Shown: positions 29,652 to 38,416 of the stretch, one piece after another | How the letters are laid out: each line of letters opens with the position of its first letter | How positions within the stretch are numbered: the first letter of the stretch is position 1 | DNA from: Rhodoferax sp. | Lineage (GTDB): Bacteria; Pseudomonadota; Gammaproteobacteria; Burkholderiales; Burkholderiaceae_C | Direction: 5' to 3' | NCBI RefSeq assembly: GCF_011391645.1 | Contig: NZ_JAABQC010000008.1 | Coordinates: 1-45,277, forward strand | Length of the DNA stretch: 45,277 nt | Position numbers and translations under genes: made by a program | The notes under the pieces: model-generated | Told to the model about the DNA's origin: nothing | Databases searched by the model: none | The model's input: the letters and a program-made list of their open reading frames with translations, nothing else

Positions 29652-30893
29652 ATGGAAAGTTATATTTTGGATTGGCTCAACCTGCTGCTGCGCTGGACGC
29701 ATGTGATCACCGCCATTGCCTGGATCGGTTCCTCGTTCTACTTTGTGTTTCTGGACAGCAGCCTGACCCCGCCCGAAGACGAAGAGCTCAAAAAACAGGG
29801 TGTCAGCGGCGAGCTGTGGGCGGTGCATGGCGGCGGGTTTTATCACCCGGTCAAATTTGCCGTCAAGCCGCCGCAATTGCCCAAACACCTGCACTGGTTT
29901 TACTGGGAGAGCTACAGCACCTGGCTCACCGGCTTTGCGCTGTTTACCGTGTCCTACCTGTGGAGCGCGAGCACCTACCTGATCGACAAGTCAAAAATGG
30001 ACTGGGCACCGTGGCAGGCCATCGCCATCGCCCTGCTGTTTCTGGCGGTGTTCTGGTTGTTGTACGACCTGATCTGCCGAATTTTCGGTCAGCGTAGAAA
30101 CGGCGACGCGATCGTCGGGGCACTGGTGTTTGTGCTGGTGTGCGTGGCAAGCTGGCTGGCCTGCCACTGGTTTGCCGGGCGCGCCGCCTTTTTACTGGTG
30201 GGCGCCATGCTGGCCACCAGCATGAGCGCCAACGTGGCGCACTGGATCATTCCGGGACAGCGCAAGGTGGTCGCCGCCATCAAGGCTGGCGAGCCGGTGG
30301 ATCCGATCCACGGCATCCGCGGCAAGCAGCGCAGCGTGCACAACACCTATTTCACCCTGCCGGTGCTGTTTGCCATGCTCAGCGGCCACTACAGCTTTAC
30401 CTACACACACCCGCAAAACTGGCTGGTGCTGATTGCGATGATGTTTGCGGGTGCCGCCATTCGCCAGTTTTTTGTCATGCGCCACGGCTACAAGCTGGGC
30501 CGCAACGGCAACCCGCTGCCTTATGCGCTGGTGGGCGTGGCGGTGATTGGCGTTGTGATGGTCTGGCTGGCTCCGCTGCCATCAGCAGAGTCGACACAGG
30601 CGCAAGCAGGGCCAAATACCCAGACGGTTGCTGATACCGGCATGGGCGGCCCCATCGGCTATGCCACGCTGCAGCCCATTCTTGCGCAGCGCTGCTACCT
30701 GTGCCACGGCGAACAAGTGCAAATGAAAAACGTGCGGCTCGACTCTGCTGCCAACGTCAAGCTGCATGCGCAAAACATTTACCAGCAGGTGGTGGTCAGC
30801 AAGCTCATGCCCATGACCAACAGCACCGGCATCTCGGAGGCCGAGCGCATGGTGTTCAAGCAGTGGTTTGAGACGGGGGCCAGCACTGATTGA
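29652..30893 (+). CDS. puuD: membrane-bound urate oxidase PuuD with cytochrome c domain
   Basis: PuuD oxidises urate to 5-hydroxyisourate and is thought to pass electrons to the respiratory chain, unlike soluble uricases that make peroxide. The ATG at 29652, six bases after AAGGA, gives 413 residues starting M-E-S-Y-I-L-D-W; the ATG just before it is too close. The N-terminal urate oxidase domain (formerly DUF989) has about eight transmembrane helices and H-G-G-G-F-Y-H-P-V-K-F, H-W-F-Y-W-E-S-Y and S-A-N-V-A-H-W-I motifs. A C-terminal cytochrome c domain carries the haem site CYLCH at about residues 348-352, with Met ligands available near L-M-P-M-T-N. It follows xdhC by 80 bases. Confidence 0.94.
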   Translation: MESYILDWLNLLLRWTHVITAIAWIGSSFYFVFLDSSLTPPEDEELKKQGVSGELWAVHGGGFYHPVKFAVKPPQLPKHLHWFYWESYSTWLTGFALFTVSYLWSASTYLIDKSKMDWAPWQAIAIALLFLAVFWLLYDLICRIFGQRRNGDAIVGALVFVLVCVASWLACHWFAGRAAFLLVGAMLATSMSANVAHWIIPGQRKVVAAIKAGEPVDPIHGIRGKQRSVHNTYFTLPVLFAMLSGHYSFTYTHPQNWLVLIAMMFAGAAIRQFFVMRHGYKLGRNGNPLPYALVGVAVIGVVMVWLAPLPSAESTQAQAGPNTQTVADTGMGGPIGYATLQPILAQRCYLCHGEQVQMKNVRLDSAANVKLHAQNIYQQVVVSKLMPMTNSTGISEAERMVFKQWFETGASTD

Positions 30894-30962
30894 TCCTCAA
30901 CGATCAAAGGTCGTCATCGCGAATCTCCCGTGTCCGCCCCAATCACGCACGCGGACGTTCGA

Positions 30963-31015
30963 CATGAATTTTCATGCCGGGCTCGACCCGGCATCCAGGG
31001 AGTCCGGAATTCATG
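30963..31015. repeat. nested inverted repeat (REP-like) between puuD and the OmpA gene
   Basis: CATGAATT (30963-30970) pairs with AATTCATG (31008-31015). Inside lies a perfect hairpin, ATGCCGGG (30974-30981) with CCCGGCAT (30987-30994) around CTCGA. The string GCCGGGCTCGACCCGGC is of the type found in dispersed intergenic palindromes. It sits between convergent genes and could also stop transcription, although no T-run follows. Confidence 0.6.
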
Positions 31016-31033
31016 GATGGCCGCAGCGCACTT

Positions 31034-31681
31034 TTAACGTGCCCGCTCAGCCAAAAAGATCTCGATACGGCGGTTTCTGGCGCGACCATCGACGGTGTTG
31101 TTGTCGGCAATAGGCTCGTAGGATCCACGGCCATCAATCTGGATGCGCTGGCCGCTTACGCCGCGTGACACCAGGTAGTTGCGCGCGCTAGAAGCCCGGT
31201 TGACCGACAGCGGGTTGTTGATGGCGTCCGAGCCGGTGCTGTCAGTGTGGCCAATGATGCGAACCTCGGTGTTGGGCTGGCTGCTCAAACCTTGTGCAAA
31301 CTGGTCCAGAATGGGGCGCAGATTGGACTTGATTTCGGCGCTGTTGGTGTCAAACGAGATGTCGCTCGGAATGCTGAGCTTGAGCTGGTTGTCAGGGGTT
31401 TGCGTCACAGCCACGCCGGTGCCCGCCGTTGCCCGCTCCATTTCGACCTTTTTCTTTTGCATCTGGGTGGACCAGATGTAGCCACCGAGCGCGCCCACGC
31501 CAGCACCAATGGCGGCCGACTTGCCGCTGTCGCCAATGGCAACACCAGCCAAAGCGCCCACGCCAGCACCGATGGCCGCGCTGCGCTGCGCGTCCGACAT
31601 GTCGGCACATCCGGTGAGCAGCACAATGGCTGCGCTCAGGCTGGCGATCACGGGGCGGCTGCTTGATATCAAGGTTTTCAT
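31034..31681 (-). CDS. OmpA-family lipoprotein with glycine-zipper
   Basis: This 215-residue lipoprotein has the lipobox L-T-G-C. It is followed by a glycine-zipper region (two repeats of A-A-I-G-A-G-V-G-A-L, about residues 35-67) and a C-terminal OmpA domain that binds peptidoglycan: S-F-D-T-N-S-A-E-I, I-I-G-H-T-D-S-T-G-S and the final R-A-R-N-R-R-I-E-I. The layout matches YiaD-type proteins. It anchors or inserts in the outer membrane and grips the cell wall. A TG-extended -10 (TATAAA on the minus strand) lies at 31714-31719. Confidence 0.92.
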   Translation of the reverse strand: MKTLISSSRPVIASLSAAIVLLTGCADMSDAQRSAAIGAGVGALAGVAIGDSGKSAAIGAGVGALGGYIWSTQMQKKKVEMERATAGTGVAVTQTPDNQLKLSIPSDISFDTNSAEIKSNLRPILDQFAQGLSSQPNTEVRIIGHTDSTGSDAINNPLSVNRASSARNYLVSRGVSGQRIQIDGRGSYEPIADNNTVDGRARNRRIEIFLAERAR

Positions 31682-31713
31682 GGTGGTTCCTTCAGAATTG
31701 TTGGTAAACGCAA

Positions 31714-31719
31714 TTTATA
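31714..31719 (-). promoter_or_regulatory. extended -10 box upstream of the OmpA lipoprotein gene
   Basis: On the minus strand the sequence reads TGGTATAAAT, a TG-extended -10 element about 35 bases ahead of the start codon. A convincing -35 box is not seen, which extended -10 promoters tolerate. Confidence 0.4.
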
Positions 31720-31822
31720 CCAGCAAGTACGCTGTGTGTGACGTGCGGTGGCGCACATACGCGTCAAAATGTAACAACACGTTGAGAATCCGCACGGTTT
31801 CAAGGTGCGGTGCCAGGGGCTG

Positions 31823-32890
31823 TCAGGATGTCGCAGCGCTTGCTTCGTCCACCTTGTCGGCCTCGGAGGTGAACGCATCGGCATAAAACTCGTCTTCTGG
31901 CAAACCTGCGCGCAAATAATCAGCACGCGCCGAGTCCACCACAATGGGTGCGCCGCAAGCATAGACCTGGTGGCCGGACAGGTCTGGCAGATCTTGGAGC
32001 ACCGCGCGGTGCACAAAGCCCGTGCGCCCGCGCCAGTTGTCCCCGGGCAGGGCGTCTGACACCACCGGCACATAAAGCAAATTGGGCATTTCGGTCATCC
32101 TGGTCGTGACCCACTCGTTCATGTAAAGATCAGCAGGACGGCGACCGCCCCAGTAAAGCCTCACCTGGCGTTTGATGCCTTTGAAGTGCATGTGTTCGAT
32201 GATCGCCTTGATCGGCGCAAAACCCGTGCCCGAAGCCAGCAGCACGATCGGCTTGGCGCTGTCCTCGCGCAGGTAAAAGCTGCCGTAAGGGCCCTCAATG
32301 CGCAAAATGTCGCGCTCTTTCATGGCCCCAAACACATGGTCGGTAAATTTGCCGCCGGGCATGTGGCGAATGTGCAGCTCCAGCCCCTGGCCAATCAGGT
32401 GCGGCGCGCTGGCCATGGAGTAACTGCGGCGCACACCATCACGCAGCAAGAACTCAATGTACTGGCCGGCATGGTAGGCAAACACATCGTTGGCGGGCAT
32501 TTGCAGCTTCAAGATGATGACGTCGCTGGAGGCTTTTTCAAGCGTGGTCGCGCGCACCGGCATTTTCTTGATCGCAAAAGCCCCTTCCAGCGTGACCTGG
32601 CGCGATTCCAGCACCACGTCGCTCTGTGGGCTGGCGCAGCAGGTCAGCACAAACCCCTGGGCTTCTTCGGCATCACTGAGCGCTTTGCTCTGGTGCGCGC
32701 CCTGCGCCACTGAGCCGCCGGATATCTTGCATTTGCAAGAGCCGCAAGCGCCGTCCTTGCAGCCATAGGGCAGGTTGATGCCCTGCGCAATCCCGGCTGC
32801 CAGAATGGTCTCGCCGGCGGCCACGGTAAATGTGCGGCCGCTGGGTTCGATGGTGATGTGAAAAACATTTGGGCTGGCGCTGCCGGTCAT
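31823..32890 (-). CDS. 2Fe-2S/FAD oxidoreductase (CDP-6-deoxy-delta-3,4-glucoseen reductase-like)
   Basis: This 355-residue electron-transfer protein has three modules. An N-terminal plant-type ferredoxin domain carries ligands Cys44, Cys49, Cys52 and Cys84 (YGCKDGACGSCKC). An FAD-binding barrel has R-R-S-Y-S-M-A-S-A-P, and an NAD(P)-binding domain has L-L-A-S-G-T-G-F-A-P-I-K-A and a late Y-A-C-G-A-P. The order is that of AscD/RfbI-like proteins and of reductase parts of oxygenases. Burkholderiales genomes commonly carry it under the CDP-deoxyglucoseen reductase name, yet no deoxysugar genes lie nearby, so that specific role is doubtful here. Confidence 0.85.
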   Translation of the reverse strand: MTGSASPNVFHITIEPSGRTFTVAAGETILAAGIAQGINLPYGCKDGACGSCKCKISGGSVAQGAHQSKALSDAEEAQGFVLTCCASPQSDVVLESRQVTLEGAFAIKKMPVRATTLEKASSDVIILKLQMPANDVFAYHAGQYIEFLLRDGVRRSYSMASAPHLIGQGLELHIRHMPGGKFTDHVFGAMKERDILRIEGPYGSFYLREDSAKPIVLLASGTGFAPIKAIIEHMHFKGIKRQVRLYWGGRRPADLYMNEWVTTRMTEMPNLLYVPVVSDALPGDNWRGRTGFVHRAVLQDLPDLSGHQVYACGAPIVVDSARADYLRAGLPEDEFYADAFTSEADKVDEASAATS

Positions 32891-32933
32891 ATTCTGGTTA
32901 TCCTCAAAGCTTCAAATTCAAAAGGAGTCGATT

Positions 32934-33896
32934 TTGCCTGCATTGCGAAGCCCACATGCGCTCCTGTACGCCACCCGCCCCGGCGCCTTGCCCGCCCGCT
33001 TTCGGCGCGAACGCGTGCTGCTGGTCGGTTGTGGCGATGTCGGCGTGCGCGTGGCCCGCGACTTGGGCCAACGCGTGCGGCTGCTGGCGCTCACCACCGA
33101 CGCCTCGCGCGTGGCCGGGTTACGTGCTTTAGGCATCACGCCGCTGGTGGGTAATCTGGACAAACCCGACAGCCTCAAGCGCTTGAGTGGTCTGGCCACA
33201 AGACTGGTCCATCTGGCGCCGCCCCCCGGCAGCGGCGGCCAGGACCCGCGCACCCGAGCGCTGCTGCAGGTGCTGCGAAGGCGCTCCCATTTGCAGAGCT
33301 TGGTGTATGGTTCCACCAGCGGTGTTTATGGCGATTGCCAGGGTGAGGTGGTCACTGAAAACCGAATGCTCAACGCCGCCACCGCCCGGGCGCAGCGGCG
33401 CATCGATGCCGAGCAGCGCATACGCCATTTTGGCCGCGTCAGCGCGGTGCGGGTCAACACCCTGCGCATTCCGGGCATCTACGCGCCTGACCGCGAGGGT
33501 GGCACCCCGCGCGAGCGGCTGCTCAAAGGCACGCCGGTGCTGCAGGCCAGTGACGATGTGTTCACCAACCACATCCATGCCGACGATCTGGCGCGCGCCT
33601 GCATTGCCGCCCTGTGGCGCGGCCTGCCCGGACGGGTTTACAACGTCAACGACGATACCTGTCTGAAGATGGGCGACTATTTTGACCTGGCCGCTGATTT
33701 GTATGGCCTTCAGCGCCCGCCGCGGGTGCCGCGTGACACCGCCACGGCGCAATTGCCGCTGATGCTGCTGAGTTTCATGAGCGAGTCACGACGCCTGGAC
33801 AACACCCGGCTCAAGTCCGAGTTGCGCGTGGCGCTGCGTTACGCCACCGTGGCGCAGGGTTTGCAGGCAGGTGTTACTGCCCCGTCCTCATCGTGA
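32934..33896 (+). CDS. NAD(P)-dependent epimerase/dehydratase (atypical SDR, YeeZ-like)
   Basis: The frame begins with TTG at 32934, preceded six bases upstream by AAGGAG (32922-32927), so a TTG start is well supported. The 320-residue product has the nucleotide-binding L-L-V-G-C-G-D-V-G-V-R-V-A-R-D-L at its N-terminus. Further on come V-Y-G-S-T-S-G-V-Y-G-D, R-I-P-G-I-Y-A-P-D-R and N-H-I-H-A-D-D-L-A-R-A, features of extended/atypical short-chain dehydrogenases such as E. coli YeeZ. The usual catalytic Tyr-X3-Lys is not obvious. Its last 23 bases overlap the end of the convergent CAP-domain gene. Confidence 0.8.
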   Translation: MPALRSPHALLYATRPGALPARFRRERVLLVGCGDVGVRVARDLGQRVRLLALTTDASRVAGLRALGITPLVGNLDKPDSLKRLSGLATRLVHLAPPPGSGGQDPRTRALLQVLRRRSHLQSLVYGSTSGVYGDCQGEVVTENRMLNAATARAQRRIDAEQRIRHFGRVSAVRVNTLRIPGIYAPDREGGTPRERLLKGTPVLQASDDVFTNHIHADDLARACIAALWRGLPGRVYNVNDDTCLKMGDYFDLAADLYGLQRPPRVPRDTATAQLPLMLLSFMSESRRLDNTRLKSELRVALRYATVAQGLQAGVTAPSSS

Positions 33897-34914
33897 ATGT
33901 AATTTGGGGAAAAGCTGTCAAGCCAACTTTGCCGTTCAGGGTGACCTCGTAGTCTGTGTCGGGGTTCAAGGCAACGGTGGGAATCACGAAGATTTCGTTG
34001 GGGGTGATGTAGGGTTGGCCATCAACGGGGTCCTTGTTGGGGTCATTGCTGCTGGATAAAACCACGAAGGGGACGGTTGCGCCACCGCGGGAGATTCTGC
34101 TGCTGAGGGCGTTGACAGTGATGGTTTGTGGCGCATCCACCTTGAGGTAAATGGGCGGACCCACGAGCGCATTGGCATAGGCCGTTCCAATGAAAGGGTT
34201 TGGACTTTCGTTGGCTGGGTCAAAGGCAGGCGGAATGTCGCTGCTGTTCTGGCACGGGTAGGTGGCCACTTTGCCGGTGCCCAGCGTGATGCGTCTGCCG
34301 GCGTCTTCGAAACCGTTGAGCGAGCCAAAGCGGTATTCCTCGCGCCAGGTTGTGGCATTGATCATGGTCGTTTTCAAATAAGCGCCAAAACCCACATCTG
34401 CGCCTTCATACATGGCGCCCGACAAGTGGTACACCGTGTTGAGCAGGCTTCGCATGGAGTCAGCGCCGCGCACCTGCATGGTCGGAAAAGTTGGCGCGCT
34501 GGTGTAGTCCCATACGGTTGCCTCCAGTATTTCAGCCAGTGCCGCATAGTTATAGCCCTGATAAACCGCGCGATCCCAAGGGTAGACGCCGGTGAAGCCG
34601 GCAACGCCGCGCGTTTCCAGATGGCTAAGCACCGAGTCGCCAGTTGCGAATGAAAGATCAACAAGGTACTTTGAGTGGCTCAAGGCGGCTGCATCAAGCT
34701 TGGCGTTTCGGGTCAATCTTACGAGGGGGTCCGACCCGTCAAAGCCGCACAGCGTGCGGGCTTTGCTCAACACTTCCCAGGCGCCCAGTTCAGCCGAGCC
34801 TGGCGCATAGCTCGCGGGCACCACCGGCGCGGAGTCTCCGCCCCCGCCCCCGCCGCAAGCCACCAGGCTCAGGGAGAGGATCAGGGACAAGGAAAAAATA
34901 CCTGGTTTTGTCAT
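33874..34914 (-). CDS. CAP/SCP-domain lipoprotein
   Basis: The ATG at 34914 follows AGAGG and gives 346 residues; an earlier ATG at 34956 is less likely. The signal peptide ends at L-V-A-C followed by six glycines, so a lipoprotein is expected. Residues about 40-190 resemble the CAP (SCP/PR1) fold: N-A-K-L-D-A-A-A-L-S-H-S-K-Y-L, S-H-L-E-T-R-G-V-A-G-F-T-G and N-Y-A-A-L-A-E-I-L, where CAP proteins have their His and Glu cavity residues. The C-terminal 110 residues look like a beta-sandwich (Ig-like) domain. The function is unknown; CAP proteins bind sterols or lipids, or act in the envelope. Confidence 0.72.
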   Translation of the reverse strand: MTKPGIFSLSLILSLSLVACGGGGGGDSAPVVPASYAPGSAELGAWEVLSKARTLCGFDGSDPLVRLTRNAKLDAAALSHSKYLVDLSFATGDSVLSHLETRGVAGFTGVYPWDRAVYQGYNYAALAEILEATVWDYTSAPTFPTMQVRGADSMRSLLNTVYHLSGAMYEGADVGFGAYLKTTMINATTWREEYRFGSLNGFEDAGRRITLGTGKVATYPCQNSSDIPPAFDPANESPNPFIGTAYANALVGPPIYLKVDAPQTITVNALSSRISRGGATVPFVVLSSSNDPNKDPVDGQPYITPNEIFVIPTVALNPDTDYEVTLNGKVGLTAFPQITFTMRTGQ

Positions 34915-35001
34915 TGCGTTTGCACCTCTGGTGGTCGTTGGCAAAGGATAAACCATTCAAGCAGAGCAAAATAGCGCTATTCACACTTTTTACGCCTGTA
35001 C

Positions 35002-35811
35002 ATGACAATTATCACGACGCCAGCACCTTCCGATTCCGAAGCCATTGCTGAAACCCTTCAGTCTGCCGACTTCGACGAACTCGACACCATTCTGGATGAC
35101 CTGCGCACGCGTTTTGACGAAACCCCGCAGTGGGAGTTTTGCGAGGGCTTCATGGCCGCGCTGGTGTGCTGCCGCCGGGTGATCGGCCCGAGCGAGTATT
35201 TTTCGGTGCTGCTGGACCTGGAGGACGACAGCGAAACCCCGTTGTTTGCCGACGGAGCCCAGTTCAAGCGCTTTTTTGACCTGTGGATGCGACGCTGGAA
35301 CGAGGTGGCCATGGCCCTCAGCGCCGATGTGGAATCGCTCGACGATGAGCGCGCCTACCAGCCCGAGGTGATGGACCTGCGCGGCGCCATTGCCGCCCTG
35401 CCCGAGGAGCAGCGCGCTGAAATGGGCGATGCGCCGATCCCCTCGTTCGGCCAGATCTGGGCCATTGGTTTCATGTATGCGGTGGAAAGCTGGCCCGATG
35501 AATGGGCGCCGCCACGCGACAAGGACGCCGCCAAAGTGCTCGATGCCGCGTTGGAATGTATGGTCGCCGTGACCGAGGACGACACCGACCCGCCCACGGT
35601 GGCCGCGTTCGACGAAGACGGTGTGCCCACCATCAGCGAGCAGCGTCTGAATGACTTTGCCGATGCCCTGTGGGCGGTGTATGACCTGCGGGAGCTGTGG
35701 CGCAACATCGGCCCGCGCGTGGAAACCGTGCACGCCGATCCCAAAGTGGGACGCAACGACCCCTGCCCCTGCGGCAGTGGCAAAAAATACAAAAAGTGCT
35801 GCGGCGCCTGA
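35002..35811 (+). CDS. UPF0149/YecA-family protein with SEC-C motif
   Basis: The first about 190 residues of this 269-residue cytoplasmic protein match the UPF0149 (YecA/YgfB) family, with an acidic N-terminus, [12 protein letters not shown] and [12 protein letters not shown]. It ends in a perfect SEC-C zinc motif, [19 protein letters not shown], as found at the end of SecA. YecA of E. coli has been linked to ribosomes and SecA-like contacts through this motif. It is acidic throughout and convergent with the NTF2-like gene, 13 bases away. Confidence 0.88.
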   Translation: MTIITTPAPSDSEAIAETLQSADFDELDTILDDLRTRFDETPQWEFCEGFMAALVCCRRVIGPSEYFSVLLDLEDDSETPLFADGAQFKRFFDLWMRRWNEVAMALSADVESLDDERAYQPEVMDLRGAIAALPEEQRAEMGDAPIPSFGQIWAIGFMYAVESWPDEWAPPRDKDAAKVLDAALECMVAVTEDDTDPPTVAAFDEDGVPTISEQRLNDFADALWAVYDLRELWRNIGPRVETVHADPKVGRNDPCPCGSGKKYKKCCGA

Positions 35812-35824
35812 GCGCACCGCCACG

Positions 35825-36313
35825 TCAAGGATGTTTGGCCAGGTACTTGGCCAGCGCGGCGTGGGTTTGCACACGCATCTGTTTGCGGAAATGCGGCGCC
35901 CAGCCCAGCACCCATCCGCCCATGCCCAGTGCCTGGCGCGACCAGCGCCAGAAGTCAAAGCGGTCGGTGTGGCTGGCAATCAGGCCTTGCGGGGTAAACG
36001 TGAAGTCAGACTCGATGATGTTGTGAACCAGCCGGTTTGACACGCTGAAGCGGTAATGAGCTTCCCAGTGAACGTGGCCGGCATGCTCGTCAGCGCGCAC
36101 GTCCCTGTATTCAAGCCGCCAGTCGGCGCGGTTTTTGGCCAGCGTGGCGGCGCACAGCATGTGCCACATGCCGCTGATCTCGCGCTTCCCTTTGAGCGAA
36201 AACGCCGGATCGTCAAAAGTGGCATCTTCTGCATAGCAGGCAGCCATGGTGTCGGCGTCGAGCGCGGCAAAGGCGTTGTAAAAGCGGGTCAGGGTGTTTT
36301 CGTTTGAATTCAT
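35825..36313 (-). CDS. NTF2-like (SnoaL/ketosteroid isomerase-type) protein
   Basis: This 162-residue cytoplasmic protein has the NTF2-like cone fold: F-Y-N-A-F-A-A-L-D-A-D-T-M-A-A-C-Y-A-E-D-A-T-F-D-D-P-A-F near the N-terminus, then W-H-M-L-C-A-A and V-H-W-E-A-H-Y-R-F. The family includes isomerases, hydrolases and ligand-binding proteins, and the substrate cannot be inferred. It lies 10 bases before the start of the LysE-type gene region but reads on the same minus strand downstream of it, so co-transcription with lysE is likely. Confidence 0.8.
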   Translation of the reverse strand: MNSNENTLTRFYNAFAALDADTMAACYAEDATFDDPAFSLKGKREISGMWHMLCAATLAKNRADWRLEYRDVRADEHAGHVHWEAHYRFSVSNRLVHNIIESDFTFTPQGLIASHTDRFDFWRWSRQALGMGGWVLGWAPHFRKQMRVQTHAALAKYLAKHP

Positions 36314-36323
36314 GGGGGTGACT

Positions 36324-36926
36324 TTAGCGCCAACTCGGTAACAGCATCGCCGCCAGCGTCCACATGGTCAGCGCAATCAGAGTGTCGAGCACGCGCCAGG
36401 CCCGCACGGTGGCAAAAAGCGGCGCCAAAAATCGTGCGCCAAAACCCAGCGTGGCAAACCAGCACAGGCTGGCGCTGGCGGCGCCAAAGCCAAAGATCCA
36501 GCGCTCAGGGTCGGGTCGCTGGTTGGCAATGGCGCCGAGCAGCACCACGGTATCAAGGTACACATGCGGGTTCAAAAAGGTAAAGGCAAAGCAGGCGGCC
36601 AGTGCTGCCGCCAGTGTCGTTCCGCCACTTTTGCCAAGTGGCATCGACTTGCCCTGCCAGGCGCGCCGCGCTGCCAGCACACCATAAGCCGTCAAAAACA
36701 GGGCACCACCATAGCGTGTGAGGCTCATCAGGGTGGTGTTGTCGCGAATCAGCAGGCCCGCCCCGCCTATGCCCGCCAGAATCAGCAACGCGTCGGACAG
36801 CGCACAAAACAGCACCAGGGGCAGCACATGCTGGCGCAAAATGCCTTGGCGCAGCACGTAGGCGTTTTGCGAGCCGATGGCCACAATCAGTGCCAGTCCG
36901 GTGGCAAAGCCTTGGGCAAAATCCAT
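36324..36926 (-). CDS. LysE/ArgO-family amino acid exporter
   Basis: The ATG at 36926 gives 200 residues and begins M-D-F-A-Q-G-F-A-T-G-L-A-L-I-V-A-I-G-S-Q-N, the hallmark start of LysE/ArgO exporters. About five to six membrane helices are seen, and F-L-N-P-H-V-Y-L-D-T-V-V-L-L-G near residues 117-131 is the conserved family loop. It likely exports basic amino acids such as lysine or arginine. The start lies two bases after the stop of the sensor kinase gene, so it may be expressed with and controlled by that two-component system. Confidence 0.9.
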   Translation of the reverse strand: MDFAQGFATGLALIVAIGSQNAYVLRQGILRQHVLPLVLFCALSDALLILAGIGGAGLLIRDNTTLMSLTRYGGALFLTAYGVLAARRAWQGKSMPLGKSGGTTLAAALAACFAFTFLNPHVYLDTVVLLGAIANQRPDPERWIFGFGAASASLCWFATLGFGARFLAPLFATVRAWRVLDTLIALTMWTLAAMLLPSWR

Positions 36927-36928
36927 GC

Positions 36929-38416
36929 TCAGGCGGCAAAGTGCAGGCGCACGGTGAGGCCGCGGCCCTGCAGGCCCTCGGACAATGTCAGGGTGGCCTG
37001 GTGCAGGTCTGCCACACGCTTGCAAATGGCCAGCCCCAGCCCGGTGCCGGGCTGACCTTGCTCGGCGATGCGGAAAAAGCGCTCCAGCACCCGGTGCCGC
37101 TGGTCGGGTGCGATGCCCGGGCCGTCGTCGCTGACCGCCAGTTGCACCCCGGTGCCTTCGGCCTCAAGTGAGATCACGATGTTGCCACCGCGCTGCGTGT
37201 AATGGATGGCGTTGTCGACCAGGTTGGAAAGCAGCATGGCCAGCATGTCGGCGTTGCCGGTGATCGGTGGCAGATTGGGCGCCGCATTCAATTCCAGGCT
37301 TTGCTCGCGCTGCAGGGCCAATGGGGCCAACTCGGCGCAAATGGCTTCAGCAATTTTGTCGATGTGGAGTCTGTGAAATTCTGGGCTGGCCTGCTTGGGG
37401 TCGAGCCGCGCCAGGGTCAGCAGCTGATTGACCAGGCGAATGCCGCGCTCCACGCTGTGCTGCATTTGCTCAAGCGCCTGCTGGTGCGGTGTCTCGGCCT
37501 GGGTATGACGCGCGGTGTACAACTGGACCTGAATCGCCGCCAGCGGAGTGCGAAGCTGGTGGGCTGCATCTTCCGTGAAGCGGCGCTCGTTGTCCAGGGT
37601 TTCCCCCATGCGGGTGAGCAGGTCGTTCAAGGCCGTGACGATGGGTTGCACCTCGTCAGGCACACTTTGGGGATCGATCGGTGTCAGGTTATCAGGCCGT
37701 CTTTTGGTGATTTCCCGGCTCAGGATGGCCAGCGGATGGAGCCCTTTGCGAATGGAAAACCACAGCAAAAAAAACAGCACCGGCAGCCCGAAAGCAAGCG
37801 GTGTGGCAGCGTCGATGACCAGGCCTCGCACCAACTGTGCCCGGAAATCATGCGGCTCTGCGACGATGATGCGCACACTGTGGGTGGTGTCGTGAACATG
37901 GTAGTTGCGCCAGCCTTTGCCCTGCTCGTCCACACTGTCCGAAAACCCCATTTTTGTGGTCATGATGTCCAGCGGTGCGTTGTCCGAGCGAAACAGCAGC
38001 ATGCCGTTGTCGCGCCACAACTGGTAACGCAGACTGCTGCCGTACAGCGTTTTCCTGGAGCCGGGCGGTCGCGCAGTGGGCTGGGTTGCCGGATTTTGTG
38101 GCGCGCTGCCCTGCAATGTCCGGTTCTGGAAAATCGTCGCACGGCTGGGCAATTCAGGCCAACTGTTAAAGAGCTGGTCAATCTCGGCCGATGACATGGT
38201 GGTCGGGAAGAAGGTGTTGTCTTCATCCGGGTCCATCATCTGCAAAAATGCCTTTGCCGTGTGTGCCAGGTGAACATCGTAAAGTTCGTTGACCTGAGCG
38301 ATGTGGTCCCGGGTGGAAAGGATGCTCATCACCGCCCAGAACAGAAAGCTGACCACCCCCAGCGCCACCAGCAGGCGGTGGCTGAGGGTGATCTGTGAGC
38401 GACCGATGACGGTCAT
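36929..38416 (-). CDS. two-component sensor histidine kinase (TctE/QseC-like)
   Basis: This 495-residue inner-membrane kinase has transmembrane helices at about residues 13-34 and 197-220 flanking a periplasmic sensor region of about 160 residues. A HAMP-like linker and a HisKA domain follow, with the phospho-accepting His286 in A-A-H-Q-L-R-T-P-L. The ATPase domain has L-V-D-N-A-I-H-Y-T (N box), D-D-G-P-G-I-A-P (G1) and G-T-G-L-G-L-A-I (G2). The start overlaps the stop of the response regulator gene (ATGA). The signal is unknown; the lysE-type gene directly after it hints at amino acids or related compounds. Confidence 0.93.
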   Translation of the reverse strand: MTVIGRSQITLSHRLLVALGVVSFLFWAVMSILSTRDHIAQVNELYDVHLAHTAKAFLQMMDPDEDNTFFPTTMSSAEIDQLFNSWPELPSRATIFQNRTLQGSAPQNPATQPTARPPGSRKTLYGSSLRYQLWRDNGMLLFRSDNAPLDIMTTKMGFSDSVDEQGKGWRNYHVHDTTHSVRIIVAEPHDFRAQLVRGLVIDAATPLAFGLPVLFFLLWFSIRKGLHPLAILSREITKRRPDNLTPIDPQSVPDEVQPIVTALNDLLTRMGETLDNERRFTEDAAHQLRTPLAAIQVQLYTARHTQAETPHQQALEQMQHSVERGIRLVNQLLTLARLDPKQASPEFHRLHIDKIAEAICAELAPLALQREQSLELNAAPNLPPITGNADMLAMLLSNLVDNAIHYTQRGGNIVISLEAEGTGVQLAVSDDGPGIAPDQRHRVLERFFRIAEQGQPGTGLGLAICKRVADLHQATLTLSEGLQGRGLTVRLHFAA

